Below are positions 55,040 through 64,000 of a stretch of DNA of 64,000 bases, one piece after another. The stretch comes from Pseudomonas sp. S06B 330 (GTDB taxonomy: Bacteria; Pseudomonadota; Gammaproteobacteria; Pseudomonadales; Pseudomonadaceae). The stretch covers positions 4,150,501-4,214,500 of the forward strand of contig NZ_CP088149.1 in the NCBI RefSeq assembly GCF_002845275.2, given 5' to 3'. The number at the start of each line of letters is the position of its first letter. Position 1 is the first letter of the stretch. The notes below the pieces were generated by a model. It did no database searches and was not told the DNA's origin. It worked only from the letters and a program-made list of their open reading frames with translations. Both the position numbers and the translations under genes were made by a program.

Positions 55040-58000
55040 TCAATCAGGAAGCCACACCTTCAACCACTGCTCCACATACCGCTCATCCAGCATCCACTGG
55101 CTCAGTACCGTTTCACGCAGTACATCCGCGCACCTGGCAGTGGCATCGAGATCAGCAACGTGCATACGGATCGCGCTCTGCCAATCCCTAGCGATATTTT
55201 TGACACGGGTCACAGGCAAGCCCTGATAGGGCTGCACATCACTGCACACCACGGGATAACCGCAGGCCGCGTATTCCAGCAGTCGCACATTGCTTTTGCA
55301 TGCGTCGAACAGGCCGTGCCCCAACGGAGCAAGGGCCAGATCGAGGTGCAGTGACGCCAGCTTCTGCGGGTATTGGTCGAACGGCACCGGGTCGTGCAGT
55401 TCGCCAACGTAGGCGCGCATCGGCTCCGGGCACTTACCGAGGCATACCCAGTCCACTTCACCGGCCAATGCCTCGACGACATCAATCATCAGCGCCTGTA
55501 CATCTGGATCACTGAAGTCGCCAACCCAACCCACGCGAGGACGCCCCCCCATAGTCCGGTGGCGCTCCAATGCCCCCCAGCGAGCTGGATGCAGGCGATC
55601 TGGTAGCACACGGATATCCTGGTTCGAACCACGTAGCACTTCGGCCAAGGCTTCAGTGGGCACCACCAGCCGATCAGCTAGCCTCACAAAGCGTTGCAAC
55701 GCGGTTTGGAGATCTCCAGGCACGCTGGCATGAAGTACATGACCCTCGGGTATTGCAGGAAGGTAGGAGCCCACCTCTGCCACTTTGAACACACTCGAGA
55801 ACTGCGCACTACGCCGTAACGATTCAATTCGCGAGTCAGTGATCTGCTCCTGCAACACCCAGGCATTCGGCTGAAGTCGCTCCAGCTCCGCAGGCAGGTA
55901 GTCGCGCAAGCTCAGGCGCACATCGGCCACTCCACCGATATTCATGGACAGCGCCGGGTCGATGATGCGGCCATACCCGCTGCTCCTTTCGAGACCATTG
56001 GGCATCGCCAGCACCACTGGCAACGGCCGCCATGCAAGCGGGTTCCAGGTCAGCGCCGAATCAGCTTCCAACTCGAACCCCGCTCCCTGGAGAGACAAAT
56101 TCCGGTTATAGGCCGGGTCACGGGCAATGAGTGGTAGCCACTTGCGGTACATCGCGTCCTGTTCCGCAGTGCTAGCCTCTTGATGCGTGGGCGTGGACTC
56201 CTCCTGAACGGCACCACGCTCCTTCAGCACAACGGCGTGCGGCGTCCAAACCGTGAGATAGCCCGACTGGCCCGCCTTAAGGCACAGGTCGATGTCTGCG
56301 TACTCGTCTTTCAACTGTGGCATGTCCATGCCACCCAACGATTCATAAAGCGTTCGGCGAATCATCAGACAGGCTCCAGAAACAGCACTGTAGTTCTGAT
56401 CCATTTCCAGACGCTGCATGTAGCCGCCATTGTCTGCGTGACCAGCAAATGCCGAACCGGCCGGACTACCCAACCCCAGCACCACGCCTGCATGTTCGAC
56501 CGTGCCGTTGGGGTGCAGCAGCTTAGCCCCCACGACACCCACTTCCGGACGCTGTGCGTGGTTGAGCAACGCATCCAGCCAGTCGTCCTGGACAATTACG
56601 GTATCGCAATGCAACAACACCAGATAATCGCCACGAGCATGACGAGCCGCCATATTGTTGATGGCGCCGTAATCGAAGTCGGACGGATAGCGCAGCACGC
56701 AGATACCCGATGCCTCCAGCGCTGCCATACCGTCAAGCCAGGCACGGGTGGCAGGGTCAGTGCTGCCGTTGTCCAGCAATAGGATTTCGTAGTGTTGGTA
56801 GGTGGTTTTTTCCATCAGGGACGTGGCACAACTGCGTACCTGGTCACCTCGCCCCCTGACGGCAATGACAATCGACACCAACGGTGTATCCAAATGGCCG
56901 TAGTGGATGCGATGAATACCTGGCCGATGCATCTGGACCCGGGCCTGGAGATAGCCGCGCTGGTGCAGATGCCGTTCCAGAACAGCCTGTTCCTGGGGGT
57001 TGTGAACCAGATCGGTCGCGGCACTGATACACACAGGCTCACTAATATGTGCCAACCCATCCAGCCCGTCAGACTCTTCGATCAGCCGCAACAGCAACCC
57101 GAACTCAACGGCCCCGGCGCATTCCGGGTCGAGTCCGCCCGCATCCAGAAAAACATCCCGACGATAGAACCAGTGACGTGCCATGTTCGCCGGACAGGAC
57201 AGGAACATGTCGAGATTGAAATCAGGACGCAGCAGGGTGTCCAGCGCTCCTGTCGGCCCGCGGACGATCTCGTCCGCATACACCGCCCGGACACCTGGCG
57301 CATCGAGCAACTCCAGTGCCAGTACAAACAACCCGAACGGAGTGAATGTAGTGCCTGCACGCACAAAACATAGCCATTGGCCGTCGACTATTTGCCAAGC
57401 CAGATCATTGAGCGTTGCAGCCTCTGCATCCATGGCAACATGGATGTTGATGAATTGATAACCTTGCGTTTGCAGACTCTGCCGTGTGGCCTCGGTGTTG
57501 GCGGGTTGCCCATCCGGCACAATGAGGAAATTGAAGCGCGGCAAATCATACCTGCGCTCCTCAAGGCGCCGAGCCATCAGTTCCGCTTGCCCTTCGGTGG
57601 GAAAACGTTGCCGCAACCAATGCTCAATGGACTGGCTACGTTCCCGAATGCGCTGTTGCTCAGCGGATTCTGCCCCACCCGTCTTTGGACTCTCTAACCC
57701 CCAGGTCGCACTGGGCATCGCCTGAGTCTTCTCGATGAATGTACCCAGCTGCTGCCAAAAGCGATTCTGCAAGGCCGCATATTTTTCCTCGACGATGGGA
57801 ATCCCAGCCAGCGCGTGCTCAATCGCCGCTGGCGTATCTTCGAATGCCAACCCATGCGTCCCGAACTCTTCGATTCCAAGAGGAACACCGTCAAAGAACG
57901 GCGACTTCAAGACAACAGCAGGGCAGCCACACAATATCGCCTCCAGGGCAATGGCCGTGGACGCGAAGCAATAGACCCGCTCGCTCCTTCGGAAAAGCTC

Positions 58001-58594
58001 GGCCATTTCCTGCGGAGTGGCAGGCCACTCACCGGTAATGACGGTACACTTTGCGGCAAGTTCAGGGTGTTCCTTCAGGGCATCGACATGTCGCCCCGGA
58101 TACAACAACCACCCCTTGCGTTGCCGGTCATAGGGATTGGCCAGGTTGTTGTAAATCGAGGTATCGATGGGCGGCATGAACATGATGTGATCCGGACTCT
58201 CGCCCTCCGGCAACAAATTCTGCGTATAGGCAAAAATCAAGTCCGTGCTTGCGAACTCTGTATCACCGCCAAGCAGGCCCGGCAGGTTCAGAAGATAGCG
58301 CACCACCGATTGTGCATTGGCAGGATTGCCCCGAACCACTTCAGGGTACACGACGATCGGCCGGCGCCCCGCCTGTGCATGTTGCTGCTCTAAGTCCCCC
58401 GTCAACAGCGGCGTATGCCACAGCGGATTGGTCTGAGCGGGGTACATATAGGCATCCTGACCGCACCGATTGAGCAGATGACAGAGCATGTGCATCACAC
58501 GAATGCCTGCCGAATTGCGGCGATAGTCTGGAGCGAGAATGTAGTAGGGACGCGTAGGCGCAACAAACAGAGGTGGAAAGGATTGACTGGCCAT
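55040..58594 (-). CDS. Large multidomain glycosyltransferase (flagellin glycosyltransferase candidate)
   Basis: This is a 1184-residue protein. The N-terminal part (about 10-290) is a GT-B-like transferase ('YYILAPDYRRNSAGIRVMHML'). The middle has two GT2-like modules; the second (about 600-840) carries 'VSIVIAVRGRGDQV', an intact metal motif region 'LLHCDTVIVQDDWL' and 'DEYADIDLCLKAGQSG'. The C-terminal part (about 890-1180) is GT-B-like ('ALAPLGHGLFDACKSNVRLLEYAACGYPVV'). It sits between the sugar-nucleotide genes and the NeuB-like gene, as fgt genes do in P. syringae. The start at 58594 (MASQSFPP) is chosen; a longer frame adds 11 residues. Confidence 0.8.
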   Translation of the reverse strand: MASQSFPPLFVAPTRPYYILAPDYRRNSAGIRVMHMLCHLLNRCGQDAYMYPAQTNPLWHTPLLTGDLEQQHAQAGRRPIVVYPEVVRGNPANAQSVVRYLLNLPGLLGGDTEFASTDLIFAYTQNLLPEGESPDHIMFMPPIDTSIYNNLANPYDRQRKGWLLYPGRHVDALKEHPELAAKCTVITGEWPATPQEMAELFRRSERVYCFASTAIALEAILCGCPAVVLKSPFFDGVPLGIEEFGTHGLAFEDTPAAIEHALAGIPIVEEKYAALQNRFWQQLGTFIEKTQAMPSATWGLESPKTGGAESAEQQRIRERSQSIEHWLRQRFPTEGQAELMARRLEERRYDLPRFNFLIVPDGQPANTEATRQSLQTQGYQFINIHVAMDAEAATLNDLAWQIVDGQWLCFVRAGTTFTPFGLFVLALELLDAPGVRAVYADEIVRGPTGALDTLLRPDFNLDMFLSCPANMARHWFYRRDVFLDAGGLDPECAGAVEFGLLLRLIEESDGLDGLAHISEPVCISAATDLVHNPQEQAVLERHLHQRGYLQARVQMHRPGIHRIHYGHLDTPLVSIVIAVRGRGDQVRSCATSLMEKTTYQHYEILLLDNGSTDPATRAWLDGMAALEASGICVLRYPSDFDYGAINNMAARHARGDYLVLLHCDTVIVQDDWLDALLNHAQRPEVGVVGAKLLHPNGTVEHAGVVLGLGSPAGSAFAGHADNGGYMQRLEMDQNYSAVSGACLMIRRTLYESLGGMDMPQLKDEYADIDLCLKAGQSGYLTVWTPHAVVLKERGAVQEESTPTHQEASTAEQDAMYRKWLPLIARDPAYNRNLSLQGAGFELEADSALTWNPLAWRPLPVVLAMPNGLERSSGYGRIIDPALSMNIGGVADVRLSLRDYLPAELERLQPNAWVLQEQITDSRIESLRRSAQFSSVFKVAEVGSYLPAIPEGHVLHASVPGDLQTALQRFVRLADRLVVPTEALAEVLRGSNQDIRVLPDRLHPARWGALERHRTMGGRPRVGWVGDFSDPDVQALMIDVVEALAGEVDWVCLGKCPEPMRAYVGELHDPVPFDQYPQKLASLHLDLALAPLGHGLFDACKSNVRLLEYAACGYPVVCSDVQPYQGLPVTRVKNIARDWQSAIRMHVADLDATARCADVLRETVLSQWMLDERYVEQWLKVWLPD

Positions 58595-58739
58595 AGACTT
58601 TTGAAACCCTGAATTAACGCAGAACATTCGACATGTCGGGTGGACTACTCAAGACCTGGCCTCGGTGGCTGCGCGCAGACTCCTTGAGCCCACAGCTTTC
58701 GAACGCACACCAAGGCCACCGCACAAAATTGAGCACCTA

Positions 58740-60062
58740 TCAGCGCAGCCTGCGCACGTAGCTTTCTATGTTACGAGCAGCGTGCTCGAGGTGTTGTTCG
58801 GAAAGTCCAGGCCACAGTCCAATCCAGAAGGTGTCCTTCATAACCTTGTCGGTGACCGTTAATTCGCTCGCCACTCGGTATTGCTGGTCCTTCATATAGG
58901 GCTGGCGAGTCAGGTTGCCTGCGAACAGCAACCGCGTACCGATCTTCTGCGCATCCAGGTGACGTAGAAGATCCAGGCGCTCGACACCGCAACCATCGCG
59001 CAGGGTGAGCGGAAAACCGAACCAGGACGGGTCACTGTTGGTGGTGGCGTGCGGCAGGATCAATTGATCGGTGCAACCACTTAGGCGCTCGCTAAGCCAG
59101 TCGAAATTACGCTTGCGTGCAGCGATGAAGTCATCGACCCGGTCCATCTGCGCCAGTGCGCAGGCGGCCTGCATGTCAGTGATCTTGAGGTTGTAGCCCA
59201 GGTGCGAGTAGGTGTACTTGTGGTCGTAGCCTTGCGGCAGATCACCCAGTTGCCAGCAGAAACGCTTGCTGCAAGTGTTGTCCTCGCCAGGACCGCAATA
59301 GCAGTCACGCCCCCAATCTCGGAACGATTCGACAATACGCTTGAGCAGCGGCGAATCGGTGAACACCGCCCCGCCCTCGCCCATGGTGATGTGGTGGGCC
59401 GGATAGAAACTCAGGGTGCCCAGGTCGCCGAAGCTACCTACCTGACGACCATCGTAGGTGGCGCCCAGGGCGTCGCAGCAATCTTCGATCAGCCACAGAC
59501 CGTAACGGTCGCACAGCTCGCGCACCACTTTGAGATTGAACGGGTTGCCCAAGGTGTGGGCCAACATGATCGCCTTGGTCCGCGGACCGATCGCCGCTTC
59601 GATCAGCGCCGGATTGATGTTGTAGGTCCCCAGTTCAATATCGACGAACACCGGTACCGCGCCAAACTGCAGGATTGGGTTAACCGTGGTAGGGAAGCCG
59701 GCGGCGACGCCAATCACTTCGTCCCCCTTGCCAATTGCACGGTCGCCCAATCGTGGCGATGTCAATGCCGAAAATGCCAGCAGATTGGCAGATGAACCAG
59801 AGTTGGCAGTCAATACGCCGCGTCGCCCCAAGTAGCGCGACAACCGTTTCTCGAAGGCCTGGTTGAAACGCCCGGTTGTCAGCCAACCGTCCAGTACCGC
59901 CTCAGTCATGGCTTGTAACTCGGGTGCACCAATGACCTTGCCGGAAGGAGGCACTGCGTCCTTGCCTGCTACGAATGGCACGGTACCCAACTCCAGTTCC
60001 GCATAGCGGCCCACTAGCTCGGCTATCTGCTGGCGCAGCTGTTGCGCCGTTTGTTCACTCAT
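58740..60062 (-). CDS. rfbH: CDP-6-deoxy-4-ketohexose 3-dehydrase (RfbH/AscC/DdhC type)
   Basis: This 440-residue PMP enzyme has His223 in '[14 protein letters not shown]' replacing the PLP lysine of aminotransferases. This is the hallmark of E1, which removes the C3 hydroxyl of CDP-4-keto-6-deoxyglucose. Cysteines for a [2Fe-2S] cluster are visible (Cys254, Cys256, Cys264, with Cys195/Cys196). It overlaps rfbG by ATGA. The reductase partner (AscD/RfbI) is not in the window. Confidence 0.93.
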   Translation of the reverse strand: MSEQTAQQLRQQIAELVGRYAELELGTVPFVAGKDAVPPSGKVIGAPELQAMTEAVLDGWLTTGRFNQAFEKRLSRYLGRRGVLTANSGSSANLLAFSALTSPRLGDRAIGKGDEVIGVAAGFPTTVNPILQFGAVPVFVDIELGTYNINPALIEAAIGPRTKAIMLAHTLGNPFNLKVVRELCDRYGLWLIEDCCDALGATYDGRQVGSFGDLGTLSFYPAHHITMGEGGAVFTDSPLLKRIVESFRDWGRDCYCGPGEDNTCSKRFCWQLGDLPQGYDHKYTYSHLGYNLKITDMQAACALAQMDRVDDFIAARKRNFDWLSERLSGCTDQLILPHATTNSDPSWFGFPLTLRDGCGVERLDLLRHLDAQKIGTRLLFAGNLTRQPYMKDQQYRVASELTVTDKVMKDTFWIGLWPGLSEQHLEHAARNIESYVRRLR

Positions 60063-61132
60063 GGGGTCTCGCCTTGATAGGCCGCGATCTGCGCGCGGCT
60101 GAATGCATGCATGTCCTCACCGGCGTGCCAAGCACAGTGCCAGTCGAGGGTGTGTTCCAGGGCTTGCGCCAACGTCCAGCGCGGCTTCCAGCCAAGTTGT
60201 CGGCGTGCCTTGCTGGAGTCCAGGGACAGCAATCCCGCTTCATGCGGCTGCCCTACCGCATCGACTTGCCAGCGCGCGTCCCCGGGCCAAAGCCGGGCAA
60301 GTTGCTCAACCAGTTCACCCACTGTGGCCACGCCATCGGCGTCTGGGCCGAAGTTCCAGGCTGAAGCCACGGCATCGCCTCGCTCTACCAATGCCTGAGC
60401 CAGATGCAAGTAACCCTGCAACGGCTCAAGCACGTGCTGCCAAGGACGGATAGCCTGTGGGTAGCGCAAGGTCAGCGACTCCCCAGCCTGCCAGGCACGC
60501 AGGATGTCGGGCACCAAGCGGTCGCCGGACCAGTCGCCGCCACCAATGACATTGCCCGCCCGCGCAGTCGCCAAGGCAATACCCGACTCGCGCAGGAAAG
60601 ACTCGCGCCAAGAAGTACACAGCAACTCCACACACGCCTTGCTGCTGCTATAGGGATCATGACCGCCGAGGGCATCTTGTTCGCGGTACGGCCAGAGCCA
60701 CTCTCGGTTGTCGTAACACTTGTCACTGGTGACCACCAGCACAGCACGTACCGACTCGCACAGCCTTGCGGCTTCAAGCAGGTTCACCGTGCCAATCACA
60801 TTGGTCGTATAGGTCTCCAGCGGTGTGCGGTAAGACTCACGCACCAGCGGTTGAGCTGCCAGGTGCAGGACAATTTCGGGCTGGACCGCACTCAAGGCCT
60901 CGGACAGACGCTGCACATCACGGATGTCGGCCAAGGTGCCAGGAACCCGTTCGGCAAGCGCTGCGACATTCCAGAGTGCAGGCTCGGTATTAGCCGGCAG
61001 CGAGTAACCGTGGACGTGAGCACCCAGCTCTCGCAACCACAACGCCAACCAGCCTCCCTTGAAGCCGGTGTGCCCGGTGAGAAGCACCCGGCGTCCAGAC
61101 CAGAACGATGGACTCACGACCATAGCCGCCAC
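60059..61132 (-). CDS. rfbG: CDP-glucose 4,6-dehydratase (RfbG)
   Basis: This 357-residue extended SDR has the NAD-binding '[10 protein letters not shown]' at about 20-29 and catalytic Tyr161-Lys165 (YSSSK), with '[17 protein letters not shown]', the family signature. It converts CDP-glucose to CDP-4-keto-6-deoxyglucose. The start is GTG at 61132, with GAGG 4 bases upstream; ATG at 61123 is the alternative. It overlaps rfbF by about 19 bases. Confidence 0.94.
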   Translation of the reverse strand: MAAMVVSPSFWSGRRVLLTGHTGFKGGWLALWLRELGAHVHGYSLPANTEPALWNVAALAERVPGTLADIRDVQRLSEALSAVQPEIVLHLAAQPLVRESYRTPLETYTTNVIGTVNLLEAARLCESVRAVLVVTSDKCYDNREWLWPYREQDALGGHDPYSSSKACVELLCTSWRESFLRESGIALATARAGNVIGGGDWSGDRLVPDILRAWQAGESLTLRYPQAIRPWQHVLEPLQGYLHLAQALVERGDAVASAWNFGPDADGVATVGELVEQLARLWPGDARWQVDAVGQPHEAGLLSLDSSKARRQLGWKPRWTLAQALEHTLDWHCAWHAGEDMHAFSRAQIAAYQGETP

Positions 61133-61884
61133 TGCGCCTCACCGGTCTTCCAACGATCTTCCAACAGGTTGCGGTCGCGCAAGGTATCCATGGCCTGCCA
61201 GAAGCCTCTGTGCAGGTGGCTCATGAGCTCGCCTTGCGCAGCCAGCGCACGCATCGGCTCGTACTCCCAGGTGGTATCGTCGCCGTCGATAAAGTCGAAT
61301 ACGCCGGGCTCCAACACAAAGAATCCGCCGTTGATCCAGCCGCCATCACCCAGGGGCTTTTCCTGAAAGCCTCGTACCTGCTCCCCGCGTATATCCAGGG
61401 CGCCGTAACGTCCCGGCGGCTGGACGCCAGTGACGGTGGCCAACTTGCCATGGCTGCGATGAAAGTCGATGAGTGCAGGAATATTGACATCGGCAACGCC
61501 ATCGCCGTAAGTCAGACAGAACGTCTCGTCTCCCACATAGTCGCGCACGCGCTTCAGACGTCCGCCAGTGGCAGTGTTCTCGCCGGTATCTACCAGGGTT
61601 ACGCGCCAAGGCTCGGCATGGCGGTTATGGATGCACATACGATTTTCTGCCATGTCAAAGGTGACGTCGGACATGTGCAGAAAATAGTTGGCAAAGTACT
61701 CCTTGATCACGTAGCCCTTGTAGCCCAAGCAGATGACAAAGTCGTTGATACCAAAGTGCGAGTAGATTTTCATGATGTGCCAGATGATCGGCTTTCCGCC
61801 TATCTCGATCATCGGTTTTGGCCGCAAGTGGGATTCTTCGCTGATACGCGTACCCAGGCCCCCGGCCAGAATGACTGTTTTCAT
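61114..61884 (-). CDS. rfbF: Glucose-1-phosphate cytidylyltransferase (RfbF)
   Basis: This 256-residue nucleotidyltransferase shows '[29 protein letters not shown]', '[13 protein letters not shown]', 'GRYGALDI' and '[17 protein letters not shown]'. It makes CDP-glucose and is the first gene of the rfbFGH set. AAGG lies 8 bases before the ATG. About 200 bases separate it from the glycosyltransferase to the right. Confidence 0.95.
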   Translation of the reverse strand: MKTVILAGGLGTRISEESHLRPKPMIEIGGKPIIWHIMKIYSHFGINDFVICLGYKGYVIKEYFANYFLHMSDVTFDMAENRMCIHNRHAEPWRVTLVDTGENTATGGRLKRVRDYVGDETFCLTYGDGVADVNIPALIDFHRSHGKLATVTGVQPPGRYGALDIRGEQVRGFQEKPLGDGGWINGGFFVLEPGVFDFIDGDDTTWEYEPMRALAAQGELMSHLHRGFWQAMDTLRDRNLLEDRWKTGEAQWRLWS

Positions 61885-62043
61885 TATCCGCTTACCTTAA
61901 GGGATTTTGCCTCGATCCGAGCCGACAATTTACTGACCAAAGCAGTGACTGTGCGGACTGAAAGCAAGAATGCTGCCAACTTGAAAACGGCAAGAGTCAG
62001 TAAAGGCGCACGAAAGCGGCAATTTTGGCTGTGGCTCAGAAAC

Positions 62044-62074
62044 GACAAGGCCGAGCATAAAGCCCGGCCCTGTC
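62044..62074 (-). terminator. Hairpin terminator downstream of the right-hand glycosyltransferase
   Basis: The minus-strand RNA pairs 13 bases (GACAGGGCCGGGC with GCTCGGCCTTGTC, two G-U pairs) with a 5-base loop. The T-run after it is short (GTTTCT). It lies 12 bases after the gene stop and separates it from rfbFGH. Confidence 0.6.
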
Positions 62075-62086
62075 ATTACGCCTGTG

Positions 62087-64000
62087 TCACGCCAGCTCGC
62101 TGACCCACTCGAGCACAATCGGCCGACCGGAGTCGGCAATCCTTGACACGTCCACACCAAATTGATCATAGGCTGCCACCCGCGTCGTGAACGCCGATGG
62201 CCAACGCTCTGCCAATGCCTGCTGTTGTTGTTGCCCCAGAACCGGAACAACGTCATTGATCATTTGCGCCTGTGGTGTCCAGATTACCAGCAGCCCCGCC
62301 TCAGCAGCCCTCAGGCACAAATCGACATCGCCCCCCCCAAACACTTGCATGCCGCCGCATTGACTGAACAGGTCCTTGCGCACCATCAGACAATCATCGG
62401 ACACCGCCTGACAGCTACGTACCTGTGCCAAGCCAAGGGCCGACTCAGTTGCGGACTTGGGCACTCCCAGCAATGCGCTCTGGACCTGACCGGAAACCAA
62501 CAGCGCGTAACCGGCATGGGTTACCTTCTCGTCGCGACCATGCAACAGGCAACCCACCACACCCACCTCTGGCCGTAGCGCCTGGTTGAGCAACGCCTCG
62601 ATCCAGGCCGCCGAGGACACCTGACTGCGGCTGGACAGCAGCACAAGGTATTCTCCGCGAGCCTGTGCCGCTGCTTGATTGATCAACTGCGAACGAGACG
62701 CCCCCGGCTCGCCCGCCAGTACACTGATTCGCCCCCCCGCTTGGAGGCCGGCAAGCTCGCCCGCCAGTGCTTCTGCGCTGCTCCCGTCGCCGGCCACGAT
62801 CACTTCGTAACGGGGATAACGGGTGCGCTGCAAGATACTCGCCAGACAAGTCCTAAGTTGCGCCAGGTCACCGTCGACCGGGAGCAGGATACTGACTTGC
62901 GGTGTCACTGGGTGACGAAAATCAATCTGGAACGCGCCATCAGCACTTGCACTGACCTGAGCATTGTAACCAAGGCCGCTCAAGTGACGCTTGAGCGTAG
63001 CCAGCGCATCTACCGACATGCTCTCGTGTCGTTGCCGACCAATAACCAGGTACTCGTCCAGATGCGCCAGCCCGCCCATGCCTTGCTGCTCAATCAACCT
63101 GAGCAGCAAGTCGAACTCAAGGGCTTTTGCATACGCCTCACTGTATCCCCCCAGACCAACTACGATCTCACGGCGCAGCAACCAATGCCGGGACATCAGA
63201 TCAGGACGACTGCGCAACAGATCCAAGTTGGCGCCAGGTCGAATAATACTGACCAGACGACCATCTCCCGCACGCTGTACTTCATTTGCGCAAATGGCCT
63301 GGCAACCATCTGCACCACCCAGTTCAGATTGCAAACGCAGCAATCCACCCGGCGTCAGCACATCGCCCGCCTCAAGCAACATCACCCAATCACTGGACAA
63401 CTGCCGTACCACCTGATTGAGGTGGGCAACCACGTTGCCGGCAGTGACCTTGATAAAATGCAAAATATCCCGCGGCGTGGTAATCGCCGGCAGCTCACCC
63501 GCCTTGAGCACGACAATCTTAAAATCTCGCAACCCACTGGCCAGTAAACTGTCGAACGTGCCTTGCAATGCAGCATCATCGTTGTCGAGATCCATCAGCA
63601 CGAAAGCGATCTGCTGCGAGGGCTTCTTGCTCAAGTGAGCGAGTACATGCTTTCTGGTGGCATCGTCAGGCGTTGCTGCGCCAATGGCTGCGAGAATTTT
63701 GCCTGACGGCGTCGACGCCAAGCGCTCTTGCACCGAGGCCCCACCCAGCGCTTCGAGACGCTCAAGCCACCCCTCTAGCTCGCGAGCCTTGGCGGCGTCA
63801 TCCTTGCCATCTAGCAATTCAACCAGGCGCCGACATACCTGGGTGTTGAACAGCCCCAAAGACAGTGCTTGCCAGTATCGTTCCTTGAGGCTTTCCGCCG
63901 AATCGTTGGGGTGAACCTTGAGCAAGGCCTGCTGACGCACCCAGCTTCCTTCGAGGGCCAGGATCTGACGCTGACCCGCTGGCCAGGCATGCAACAAAAA
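62087..64000 (-). CDS. Tandem GT2-type glycosyltransferase, N-terminus beyond window
   Basis: At least 637 residues, open to the right edge, so the start may lie outside. It contains two GT2-like modules. The first (about 130-360 from the first visible Met) has 'AFVLMDLDNDD' and 'LRSRPDLMSRHWLLRREIVVGLGGYSEAYAKALEFDLLLRLIE'. The second (about 375-620) has 'VSILLPVDGDLAQLRTCLASIL', but its metal-binding position reads 'LVLLSSRSQVSSAAW' rather than LxxxDxD. It is paralogous to the middle of the 1184-residue transferase. It is probably part of the flagellin glycosylation island. Confidence 0.75.
   Translation of the reverse strand, partial: FLLHAWPAGQRQILALEGSWVRQQALLKVHPNDSAESLKERYWQALSLGLFNTQVCRRLVELLDGKDDAAKARELEGWLERLEALGGASVQERLASTPSGKILAAIGAATPDDATRKHVLAHLSKKPSQQIAFVLMDLDNDDAALQGTFDSLLASGLRDFKIVVLKAGELPAITTPRDILHFIKVTAGNVVAHLNQVVRQLSSDWVMLLEAGDVLTPGGLLRLQSELGGADGCQAICANEVQRAGDGRLVSIIRPGANLDLLRSRPDLMSRHWLLRREIVVGLGGYSEAYAKALEFDLLLRLIEQQGMGGLAHLDEYLVIGRQRHESMSVDALATLKRHLSGLGYNAQVSASADGAFQIDFRHPVTPQVSILLPVDGDLAQLRTCLASILQRTRYPRYEVIVAGDGSSAEALAGELAGLQAGGRISVLAGEPGASRSQLINQAAAQARGEYLVLLSSRSQVSSAAWIEALLNQALRPEVGVVGCLLHGRDEKVTHAGYALLVSGQVQSALLGVPKSATESALGLAQVRSCQAVSDDCLMVRKDLFSQCGGMQVFGGGDVDLCLRAAEAGLLVIWTPQAQMINDVVPVLGQQQQQALAERWPSAFTTRVAAYDQFGVDVSRIADSGRPIVLEWVSELA

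Noticed and set aside
1..64000. CRISPR arrays, tRNA or rRNA genes, insertion sequences, prophage
   Set aside because: No regularly spaced repeats, no transposase or integrase reading frames and no recognisable structural RNA were seen on either strand.

Overview
The window is a chromosomal segment of a Pseudomonas, probably from the P. fluorescens/P. putida side of the genus. The evidence is the gene order: a ccm operon head-to-head with a flagellar/chemotaxis block, motCD-parC-parP next to cheB, FleQ/FleSR and FlhF/FleN regulators, a 282-residue flagellin, and a glycosylation island beyond fliC. Almost every gene lies on the minus strand. The exception is a two-gene plus-strand unit near 7.8-9.7 kb. 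No rRNA, tRNA, insertion sequence, phage gene or CRISPR array was seen, and no gene-free stretch exceeds 300 bases.

Layout from left to right. (1) 1-7.6 kb: the start of a 2-hydroxyacid dehydrogenase, a small lipoprotein, then the complete cytochrome c maturation operon ccmABCDEFGHI, with many 4-base start/stop overlaps. (2) 7.6-9.7 kb: a divergent pair behind a sigma-28-like promoter, encoding a FliK C-domain protein and a protein consisting only of the FlhB C-terminal domain. (3) 9.8-20.3 kb: DUF2802 protein, CheW, ParP-like CheW, ParC, MotD, MotC, CheB, CheA, CheZ, CheY, FliA and FleN. (4) 20.4-31 kb: FlhF, FlhA, FlhB, FliRQPONML and FliK. (5) 31-33.4 kb: the HptB-HsbR-HsbA signalling cassette. 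(6) 33.5-39.2 kb: FliJIHGFE. (7) 39.3-47.4 kb: FleR, FleS, FleQ, a FliT-like protein, FliS, FliD, FlaG and flagellin FliC. (8) 47.6-64 kb: an accessory sugar/flagellin-modification island.

The flagellar part follows the known Pseudomonas hierarchy. FleQ with sigma-54 drives the basal-body and export operons, FleSR a middle tier, and FliA (sigma-28) flagellin and chemotaxis genes. Sequences matching this are visible: strict GG-N10-GC sigma-54 elements lie upstream of flhA, fliL, fliE and fleSR, and sigma-28 elements lie upstream of fliC and the fliK-like gene.

The island is the most unusual part. It encodes the three steps from glucose-1-phosphate to a CDP-3,6-dideoxy-4-ketohexose intermediate (RfbF, RfbG, RfbH). 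It also has an acetolactate-synthase-like TPP enzyme, an NAD-dependent sugar epimerase/reductase, a NeuB-family synthase, an FkbM methyltransferase, a second methyltransferase with cysteine knuckles, a FabH-like condensing enzyme and two large multidomain glycosyltransferases. My reading is that it builds a branched, methylated deoxysugar (yersiniose-like chemistry) and transfers it to flagellin. The final glycan is not established by the sequence.
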